Source: Pseudoalteromonas sp. T1lg23B (lineage in GTDB: Bacteria > Pseudomonadota > Gammaproteobacteria > Enterobacterales > Alteromonadaceae). Taken from it: 64,000 bases of DNA. The notes under the pieces were generated by a model, which saw only the letters and a list, made by a program, of their open reading frames with translations, was not told where the DNA came from and made no database searches. Where the stretch lies: assembly GCF_002964665.1 (NCBI RefSeq), contig NZ_PQBZ01000002.1, positions 124,001 to 188,000 on the forward strand, given 5' to 3'. Shown in pieces: positions 57,376-64,000 of the stretch. Made by a program: the position numbers and the translations under genes. Each line of letters opens with the position of its first letter. Position 1 is the stretch's first letter.

Positions 57376-57403
57376 TTGCATTTATCACCAATATCATTAT
57401 AAT
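57376..57403 (+). promoter_or_regulatory. S10 operon promoter
   Basis: TTGCAT (57376-57381), a 16-base spacer and a perfect TATAAT (57398-57403). The predicted start near 57410 gives a leader of about 180 bases before rpsJ, similar to the E. coli S10 leader. This accounts for most of the 57243-57591 gap; no ORF is seen. Confidence 0.82.
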
Positions 57404-57409
57404 GTGCGG

Positions 57410-57903
<494 letters not shown>

Positions 57904-57930
57904 TCGGAAGATTAGAGAGGTTTTAGGAAA

Positions 57931-58566
57931 ATGGCATTAGGTCTAGTCGGTCGTAAAGTGGGTATGACACGTATCTTCACTGAAGATGGTGTATCTATCC
58001 CTGTGACAGTTATCGAAGCGACGCCTAACCGTGTTACTCAGATCAAATCTGACGCAACAGACGGTTATGAAGCGCTTCAAGTTACTGCAGGCGAGAAAAA
58101 AGCAAGCCGTGTAAACAAAGCAGCAGCGGGTCACTTCGCTAAAGCTGGTGTTGAAGCGGGTCGTGGCCTGTGGGAATTCCGCCTAAATGGTGGTGAAGGC
58201 GATTTTGAAGTAGGTGCTGAACTTACTGTTGAACTATTCAACGACGTAAGCAAAGTAGACGTAACTGGTACTTCAAAAGGTAAAGGTTTCCAAGGTGGTG
58301 TTAAGCGCTGGAACTTCAGCATGCAAGACGCTACACACGGTAACTCTTTGTCTCACCGTGCTCCTGGTTCAATCGGTCAAAACCAATCACCTGGTAAGGT
58401 GTTTAAAGGTAAGAAAATGGCTGGTCAAATGGGTAATGTGCAAACAACTACTCAGAACCTTGAACTAGTACGTGTTGACGCTGAGCGTAACCTGCTTTTA
58501 GTTAAAGGTGCAGTACCTGGCGCTATCGGCGGTAACGTTATCGTTAAACCAGCTGTTAAAGCATAA
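57931..58566 (+). CDS. rplC: 50S ribosomal protein L3
   Basis: 211 residues. It begins [20 protein letters not shown]; the central extension with [20 protein letters not shown] reaches the peptidyl transferase centre. GQMGN is present, where the neighbouring Gln is methylated by PrmB in E. coli. Confidence 0.99.
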   Translation: MALGLVGRKVGMTRIFTEDGVSIPVTVIEATPNRVTQIKSDATDGYEALQVTAGEKKASRVNKAAAGHFAKAGVEAGRGLWEFRLNGGEGDFEVGAELTVELFNDVSKVDVTGTSKGKGFQGGVKRWNFSMQDATHGNSLSHRAPGSIGQNQSPGKVFKGKKMAGQMGNVQTTTQNLELVRVDAERNLLLVKGAVPGAIGGNVIVKPAVKA

Positions 58567-58583
58567 GTCCTGGAGATTTAGTG

Positions 58584-59186
58584 ATGGAATTAGCAATTAA
58601 AGGCGCTGGTGCGCTTGAAGTTTCCGAAGCTACTTTTGGACGTGAGTTTAACGAAGCATTAGTACATCAGGTAGTTGTTGCTTATGCAGCAGGTGCTCGT
58701 CAAGGTACTCGTGCTCAGAAGACACGTTCTGAAGTAAGAGGCGGTGGTAAGAAACCATTCAGCCAAAAAGGTACTGGCCGTGCTCGTGCTGGTACAATCC
58801 GCAGCCCAATCTGGCGCAGCGGTGGTGTGAGCTTTGCAGCTAAGCCGCAAGATCACAGCCAAAAAGTTAACCGTAAGATGTATCGCGGTGCGATTAAGAG
58901 CATCTTGTCTGAGCTTGTTCGTCAAGAGCGTTTAGTAGTTGTTGAAAACTTCGGTTTAGAAGCACCTAAAACTAAAGAGCTAGTAGCTAAGCTTAAAGAG
59001 CTTGAGCTTAAAGACGTGCTTATCGTGACTGAAGAAGTAGATGAGAATCTATTCCTTTCTGCACGTAACCTTTATAAGGTTGACACACGTGATGTAGCTG
59101 GTATCGACCCAGTAAGCCTAATCGCTTTCGATAAGGTACTTATTACTGCAGGTGCTGTTAAGCAACTTGAGGAGGCGCTAGCATGA
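58584..59186 (+). CDS. rplD: 50S ribosomal protein L4
   Basis: 200 residues from the ATG at 58584; a GTG directly before it is an alternative. [20 protein letters not shown] and RSPIWRSGG form the exit-tunnel loop. L4 is the likely autogenous repressor acting on the leader at 57410-57591. The stop overlaps rplW by four bases. Confidence 0.98.
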   Translation: MELAIKGAGALEVSEATFGREFNEALVHQVVVAYAAGARQGTRAQKTRSEVRGGGKKPFSQKGTGRARAGTIRSPIWRSGGVSFAAKPQDHSQKVNRKMYRGAIKSILSELVRQERLVVVENFGLEAPKTKELVAKLKELELKDVLIVTEEVDENLFLSARNLYKVDTRDVAGIDPVSLIAFDKVLITAGAVKQLEEALA

Positions 59187-59485
59187 TCCGTGAAGAACGT
59201 CTTTTAAAAGTAATTCTTGCTCCACACATCTCTGAGAAAAGCACAATTGCTGCTGAAGAGAACAACACGATTGTTTTCAAAGTAGCTAAAAATGCAACTA
59301 AAGCTGAAGTTAAAGCTGCAGTTGAGAAGCTTTTTGAAGTAGAAGTAACTGGTGTTCGTACTTTGAATGTTAAGGGTAAAACAAAGCGTACTGGTATGCG
59401 TTTCGGTCGTCGTTCAGACTGGAAGAAAGCCTACGTTACTCTTAAAGAAGGTAGCGAGCTAGACTTTGTCGGCGGCGCCGAGTAA
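59183..59485 (+). CDS. rplW: 50S ribosomal protein L23
   Basis: 100 residues, same length as E. coli. [20 protein letters not shown] and [20 protein letters not shown] are diagnostic. L23 lines the tunnel exit and docks trigger factor and SRP. ATGA overlap with rplD. Confidence 0.99.
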   Translation: MIREERLLKVILAPHISEKSTIAAEENNTIVFKVAKNATKAEVKAAVEKLFEVEVTGVRTLNVKGKTKRTGMRFGRRSDWKKAYVTLKEGSELDFVGGAE

Positions 59486-59502
59486 TAAGGGGAGTTAGAA
59501 TT

Positions 59503-60327
59503 ATGGCACTTCAAAAGTGTAAACCAACTTCTGCGGGTCGTCGTCACGTCGTTAAAGTGGTTAACCCTGATCTACACAAGGGTAAGCCATACGCTCCGCT
59601 TTTAGAGAAAAACTCTAAATCAGGTGGTCGTAACAACAACGGTCGTATCACGGTTCGTCATATCGGTGGTGGTCACAAGCAACACTACCGTGTAATTGAC
59701 TTTAAACGTACTAAAGATGGCATTCCTGCTACTGTTGAGCGTTTAGAGTACGATCCAAACCGTAGCGCAAACATCGCTCTTGTATTATATGCAGACGGTG
59801 AGCGTCGTTACATTATTGCACCTAAAGGCTTAAAAGCTGGCGATCAAATCCAGTCTGGTGTTGATGCACCAATCAAAGCTGGTAACACATTGCCAATGCG
59901 TAATATGCCTGTAGGTTCGACTGTACACAACGTAGAATTAAAGCCAGGTAAAGGTGCTCAAATCGCACGTTCTGCTGGTGCATACGTTCAAATCCTAGCA
60001 CGTGAAGGTCAATATGTGACTCTACGTCTTCGTTCAGGCGAAGTTCGTAAGGTTGAATCTGACTGTCGCGCTACCTTAGGTGAAGTAGGCAATGCTGAGC
60101 ATATGCTTCGTTCACTAGGTAAAGCAGGTGCTAACCGCTGGCGTGGTATTCGTCCGACAGTTCGTGGTGTTGCCATGAACCCGGTTGATCACCCACACGG
60201 TGGTGGTGAAGGTCGTACTTCTGGTGGTCGTCACCCTGTGTCTCCATGGGGCAAGCCTACCAAAGGTGCTAAAACACGTAAGAACAAGCGTACTGATAAA
60301 TTAATCGTACGTCGTCGTACTAAGTAA
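59503..60327 (+). CDS. rplB: 50S ribosomal protein L2
   Basis: 274 residues. [19 protein letters not shown] at the start, and the conserved C-terminal [18 protein letters not shown] with the His needed for peptidyl transfer and subunit association. Confidence 0.99.
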   Translation: MALQKCKPTSAGRRHVVKVVNPDLHKGKPYAPLLEKNSKSGGRNNNGRITVRHIGGGHKQHYRVIDFKRTKDGIPATVERLEYDPNRSANIALVLYADGERRYIIAPKGLKAGDQIQSGVDAPIKAGNTLPMRNMPVGSTVHNVELKPGKGAQIARSAGAYVQILAREGQYVTLRLRSGEVRKVESDCRATLGEVGNAEHMLRSLGKAGANRWRGIRPTVRGVAMNPVDHPHGGGEGRTSGGRHPVSPWGKPTKGAKTRKNKRTDKLIVRRRTK

Positions 60328-60334
60328 TAGTTGA

Positions 60335-60622
<288 letters not shown>

Positions 60623-60634
60623 TCGGAGGGTATG

Positions 60635-60967
60635 ATGGAAGCATTAGCTAAACACAAATTCGCCTCTGGTTCGGCGCAAAAAGCACGTCTAGTAGCTGAT
60701 CAGATCCGCGGACTACCGGTAGATCGCGCTCTAGAAATCCTGGCGTACAGCCCAAAGAAAGCGGCTGTATTAGTTAAAAAAGTACTTGAGTCTGCTATTG
60801 CGAACGCAGAGCACAACGAAGGTGCTGACATTGATGAGCTACGTGTAGCTACGATCTTTGTGGACGATGGTCCTACAATGAAACGTATCATGCCACGTGC
60901 TAAAGGACGCGCTGACCGCATCCTTAAGCGTACAAGCCACATCACTGTTGTGGTTTCGGATAGCTAG
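60635..60967 (+). CDS. rplV: 50S ribosomal protein L22
   Basis: 110 residues from the second of two adjacent ATG codons (60635), matching the E. coli N-terminus MEtIAKH-type and with GGAGGG at good distance. [20 protein letters not shown] is the tunnel-lining hairpin. Confidence 0.98.
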   Translation: MEALAKHKFASGSAQKARLVADQIRGLPVDRALEILAYSPKKAAVLVKKVLESAIANAEHNEGADIDELRVATIFVDDGPTMKRIMPRAKGRADRILKRTSHITVVVSDS

Positions 60968-60979
60968 GAGATATAAGTA

Positions 60980-61681
60980 ATGGGACAAAAAGTTCATCCT
61001 ACTGGTATTCGCCTAGGTATCTCTAAACCTTGGGTTTCTACCTGGTACGCGAATACAAAAGATTTCTCTGCACAGCTTTTTGGCGATCACAAAGTGCGTC
61101 AATACCTTACTAAGGAATTGAAAGCAGCTTCTGTGTCTAAAATCGTTATCGAGCGTCCAGCTAAATCAATCCGTGTAACAATTCACACAGCTCGTCCTGG
61201 TGTTGTTATCGGTAAAAAAGGCGAAGACGTTGAAAAGCTTCGTCAAGCTGTAACAAAGATTGCGGGTGTACCTGCTCAGATCAACATTTCTGAAGTACGT
61301 AAACCAGAGCTAGATGCACAATTAGTTGCAGATGGCATCGCATCTCAGCTTGAGCGTCGTGTTATGTTCCGTCGCGCTATGAAGCGTTCGGTACAAAATG
61401 CAATGCGCATTGGTGCTAAAGGTATCAAAGTTGAAGTAAGCGGTCGTCTAGGCGGCGCAGAAATCGCACGTTCTGAGTGGTATCGTGAAGGTCGTGTACC
61501 TCTACATACTCTACGTGCTGATATCGATTATGCAACTTCTGAAGCGTTAACCACTTACGGTATCATCGGTGTTAAAGTTTGGATCTTCAAAGGCGAAGTA
61601 ATTGGTGGTTTACCACTAGTTCAAGAGCAAGAGAAGCCAGCTAAACGTGCGCCGAAGAAAGCCAAAAAAAGTGCTAAGTAA
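60980..61681 (+). CDS. rpsC: 30S ribosomal protein S3
   Basis: 233 residues, the E. coli length. [22 protein letters not shown]-domain loop [14 protein letters not shown], and a Lys-rich tail. S3 lines the mRNA entry channel and contributes to mRNA unwinding. Confidence 0.99.
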   Translation: MGQKVHPTGIRLGISKPWVSTWYANTKDFSAQLFGDHKVRQYLTKELKAASVSKIVIERPAKSIRVTIHTARPGVVIGKKGEDVEKLRQAVTKIAGVPAQINISEVRKPELDAQLVADGIASQLERRVMFRRAMKRSVQNAMRIGAKGIKVEVSGRLGGAEIARSEWYREGRVPLHTLRADIDYATSEALTTYGIIGVKVWIFKGEVIGGLPLVQEQEKPAKRAPKKAKKSAK

Positions 61682-61694
61682 GAGGTAGCGATTA

Positions 61695-62108
61695 ATGTTA
61701 CAGCCAAAACGTACAAAATTCCGTAAAGTGCATAAAGGCCGCAACCGTGGTCTTGCAAACAGCGGTAACAAAGTAAGCTTCGGTTCTTTCGGCTTGAAAG
61801 CAACAGGTCGTGGTCGTATGACTGCTCGTCAAATCGAAGCAGCTCGTCGTGCTATGACACGTCACATCAAGCGTCAAGGTAAAATCTGGATCCGTGTATT
61901 CCCAGATAAGCCAATCACTGAAAAGCCGCTTGAAGTTCGTATGGGTAAAGGTAAAGGCTCTGTTGAGTACTGGGTTGCTGAAATCCAGCCAGGCAAAGTA
62001 CTTTACGAGATGGAAGGTGTTTCTGAAGAGCTTGCTCGTGAAGCATTCAACCTAGCTGCTCGTAAATTACCTTTCAAAACAACATTTGTAACTCGGACGG
62101 TAATGTGA
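61695..62108 (+). CDS. rplP: 50S ribosomal protein L16
   Basis: 137 residues (E. coli 136). [19 protein letters not shown], then [20 protein letters not shown], with the Arg that is hydroxylated by RoxA in some bacteria. Stop overlaps the rpmC ATG (TGATG). Confidence 0.99.
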   Translation: MLQPKRTKFRKVHKGRNRGLANSGNKVSFGSFGLKATGRGRMTARQIEAARRAMTRHIKRQGKIWIRVFPDKPITEKPLEVRMGKGKGSVEYWVAEIQPGKVLYEMEGVSEELAREAFNLAARKLPFKTTFVTRTVM

Positions 62109-62299
62109 TGAAAGCTAGCGAACTTAAAGACAAAAGCGTAGAAGAGCTAAATGCTGAACTTCTAGAGCTACTACGTGAGCAGTTCAACCTGCGCATGCAA
62201 GTAAGCACTGGTCAGCTAGCTCAAACTCACGAGCTGAAAAAAGAGTACGTCGCAATAGCGCGTGTTAAAACGGTTATCAACCAGAAGGCAGGTGCATAA
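62108..62299 (+). CDS. rpmC: 50S ribosomal protein L29
   Basis: 63 residues from the ATG at 62108 (a GTG just before is rejected because [19 protein letters not shown] is the canonical start). [19 protein letters not shown] is diagnostic. Coupled to both neighbours by one-base overlaps. Confidence 0.98.
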   Translation: MKASELKDKSVEELNAELLELLREQFNLRMQVSTGQLAQTHELKKEYVAIARVKTVINQKAGA

Positions 62300-62556
62300 T
62301 GAGCGATAAGATCCGTACTCTTCAAGGTCGTGTACTAAGCGACAAGATGGACAAATCTATCGTTGTTGCTATCGAGCGTCAGGTGAAGCACCCTATCTAT
62401 GGTAAATTCATCAAGCGTACAACTAAGTTGCACGCACACGACGAAAGCAACACTGCTAAAGCAGGCGATACAGTTACTATCCGTGAATGTGCGCCGATTT
62501 CTAAAAAGAAATCATGGACTTTAGTTGAAGTAGTTTCACGTCCTAAGCAAGCTTAA
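62299..62556 (+). CDS. rpsQ: 30S ribosomal protein S17
   Basis: 85 residues. [20 protein letters not shown] and [19 protein letters not shown] are canonical. Last gene of the S10 operon; a strong terminator follows 35 bases after the stop. Confidence 0.99.
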   Translation: MSDKIRTLQGRVLSDKMDKSIVVAIERQVKHPIYGKFIKRTTKLHAHDESNTAKAGDTVTIRECAPISKKKSWTLVEVVSRPKQA

Positions 62557-62590
62557 TTTTAGTTTTATACTAAGTTAAACTTTGTTTTCA

Positions 62591-62618
62591 AAAGCCCCGG
62601 CCTTGGTCGGGGCTTTTT
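62591..62618. terminator. terminator closing the S10 operon
   Basis: AAAGCCCCG (62591-62599) pairs with CGGGGCTTT (62608-62616) around GCCTTGGT, with T5 after. The stem is 9 bp and could act in both directions. Confidence 0.95.
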
Positions 62619-62934
62619 GCATTTTCTGACACTCCAAAGTAAAAGAGCTCTGCCGTAAGAGCCTATTAACCAGCCTATTTCTAATGCGTATTTGATGAGA
62701 GATAAGTGTTAACATCAACCTGATAAGACTTCTAACGGCCACTTGGCCAATAAAATTTGATAGGTCGGGTATGAATACTGTTGGCGCTGATGCGAGTTGC
62801 AGCAGAACCTTGATGATCACTTTGCCGATTTAGAATATTGCTAGGAACGGGATTATTTTTAGTTGTGTGTAAATATGATACTGTGGCGTCGGCCCTATGC
62901 CGCGGGTTTATATTTATTGGCTCCGTAAAAGTAA
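62619..62934. other. gene-free spacer between rpsQ and the permease gene
   Basis: No convincing gene on either strand. The only open frames are short and lack family resemblance or a ribosome binding site. The segment around 62640-62830 has lower codon-like structure and could be decayed coding DNA, but I cannot name a source. The last 100 bases should contain the permease promoter. Confidence 0.4.
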
Positions 62935-63936
62935 GTGAAAACGCGAGTCGTTATGCGTCAGTGCTTGGGAACTTTTCTTAACATGCAGTATCATCGTCAT
63001 CATACTTTTTGGCTTGCTCTAGTTTTGACCGCTGGCATCTGGCTTATCTCATTTCTGCTATGGTGGGACATGACAGCATTGTTGTCTAGTTGGAAAACCA
63101 GTCTTACGATGTTATTTGGATCTTTTGTTGCAGGCTCAACGCCGTTAGGTGGAGGGGCCGTTGCATTTCCAGTCTTTACGAAAGTATTACAAGTTAGTCC
63201 CTATGATGCGCGTACTTTTTCTTTATTTATTCAATCAATAGGTATGTCTTTTGCGACACTGTATTTCATCAGCAGACGCATTTTCATTGATTGGACAACA
63301 ATTGCGAGAGGCTTAGTTTATGCTACTTTAGGGCAACTGTGTGCGGTGACCTTGGTACTAACAGATGGGCTGTTGTTAAAGTATATTTTTAGTTGCTTTT
63401 TGGTGCTGGTCGCACTCTTGCTCGTATACGATAAGCAATCTATTGTGTTATCTCCTGTCACGCTGAAACGGCTAGGGGCCTTTGCGTTAATCACATTTTT
63501 TGGGGGACTGATAACGGGCTATCTGGGCTGTGGAGCGGACACCTTGTTGTTCTTTTATTACGTGCTGTTACTTGGGAGTCAAGCTAAGCATATGATCCCT
63601 ACCACAGTCACTTTTATGGCACTTAATGCACTATTGGGGTCATTGATGTTCTTTATGCTTGGCAATCAACCTTCTGAATTTGTACTACAAAGTTGGTTTT
63701 TTGCAGCACCAATTGTTGCCATAGGAGCGCCTTTAGGTGGATACATACTTACCAAGCTCAATGCATCACTGATAGTGCGTTTTATTGTTCTGGTTATTCT
63801 GCTCGAATCGTGTAGCTCCCTGTTTTTGTTACCCCTGAAGCCAGTGGAGGTGGCGGTACTGTGTTGTTTGCAATTGAGTGTTTTTTTATTGCTATTAGTG
63901 AAAGCTAAAGCGAGGGCCATAAGTGACCAAAGTTAA
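62935..63936 (+). CDS. TauE/SafE family sulfite/anion permease
   Basis: Up to 333 residues with eight to nine transmembrane helices. Two diagnostic half-repeats are seen: FVAGSTPLGGGAVAFPVFTK near residue 65 and FGGLITGYLGCGADTLLFFYY near residue 190, the G-x-G-G-G/A pattern of TauE/SafE transporters. Known members export sulfite, sulfoacetate or other sulfur anions; the substrate here is unknown. The start is uncertain: GTG 62935, ATG 62953 or ATG 62983, none with a strong ribosome binding site. It lies where the spc operon (rplN) is normally found. Confidence 0.88.
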   Translation: MKTRVVMRQCLGTFLNMQYHRHHTFWLALVLTAGIWLISFLLWWDMTALLSSWKTSLTMLFGSFVAGSTPLGGGAVAFPVFTKVLQVSPYDARTFSLFIQSIGMSFATLYFISRRIFIDWTTIARGLVYATLGQLCAVTLVLTDGLLLKYIFSCFLVLVALLLVYDKQSIVLSPVTLKRLGAFALITFFGGLITGYLGCGADTLLFFYYVLLLGSQAKHMIPTTVTFMALNALLGSLMFFMLGNQPSEFVLQSWFFAAPIVAIGAPLGGYILTKLNASLIVRFIVLVILLESCSSLFLLPLKPVEVAVLCCLQLSVFLLLLVKAKARAISDQS

Positions 63937-63980
63937 GGTGGTATCAGCTAGCAAAGCACGATGTTGGGTGTATAAATGAG

Positions 63981-64000
63981 CCCTGATGGAATCACCAGGG
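63981..64000. terminator. hairpin at the window edge, possible terminator
   Basis: CCCTG and CAGGG at the two ends of 63981-64000 pair, with TG/CA inside. It lies 44 bases after the permease stop. Any T-run is outside the window, so the call is tentative. Confidence 0.35.

Noticed and set aside
62575..62820. Minus-strand open frame after rpsQ as a transposase remnant
   Set aside because: It starts without a ribosome binding site, runs through the rpsQ terminator, and I cannot match it to any transposase motif.

Overview
The window is chromosomal DNA of a marine gammaproteobacterium, most likely Pseudoalteromonas or a close relative in Alteromonadales. I infer this from protein similarity, from E. 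coli-like gene neighbourhoods (polA-engB-yihI, ntrC-ntrB-glnA/typA, the S10 ribosomal operon), from cytochromes c4 and c5, and from moderate GC. I see no rRNA, tRNA, CRISPR array, phage or intact insertion sequence. It reads as core genome with a few accessory modules.

Layout: (1) 1-7.7 kb: a partial TraB/GumN protein, then the branched-chain amino acid operon ilvL-ilvG-ilvM-ilvE-ilvD-ilvA. The operon has a textbook attenuator with an Ile/Val/Leu-rich leader peptide. Both ilvD and ilvA carry single-base deletions. (2) 7.7-17 kb: an NMT1/THI5-like periplasmic sensor, a methyltransferase overlapping carbonic anhydrase can, ubiK, rep, a GAF-GAF-GGDEF-degenerate EAL protein, cytochrome c5 and elbB. 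(3) 17-26 kb: polA behind DnaA boxes, a candidate small RNA, yceI, a DUF1285 gene, engB, cytochrome c4, an A-rich repeat block ending in a terminator, and a methyltransferase-yihI-DUF2489 operon. (4) 26-31.9 kb: an envelope module with a lipoprotein, a double-DUF350 membrane protein, a membrane-anchored aminopropyltransferase, and a DUF2170-PspA-DUF2491-RHH operon behind twin palindromic operators. (5) 32-37.4 kb: acnB, a 2OG-Fe dioxygenase paired with a class V PLP enzyme lacking the desulfurase cysteine, and a cNMP-binding protein. (6) 37.5-44.5 kb: the nitrogen regulon ntrC, ntrB (frameshifted), a DUF4124 gene, glnA with a sigma-54 promoter and NtrC sites, and divergent typA. (7) 44.5-57.2 kb: a CheW-CZB hybrid, an orphan amino-acid-binding protein, tmcA, uvrD, cheV, a K+ channel with a coupled small membrane protein, an EVE protein, tesB and plsB. 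(8) 57.3-62.6 kb: the S10 operon (rpsJ to rpsQ) with promoter and long leader, closed by a strong terminator. A TauE/SafE permease follows instead of the spc operon.

Three genes (ilvD, ilvA, glnL) each lack one base relative to an otherwise well-conserved reading frame. This is either real decay, implying branched-chain amino acid auxotrophy and altered nitrogen control, or a deletion-type sequence error. Resequencing would decide it. The most interesting candidates for new biology are the PspA/DUF350/aminopropyltransferase module with its operator pair, the dioxygenase-PLP enzyme pair, and two terminator-bounded intergenic transcripts.
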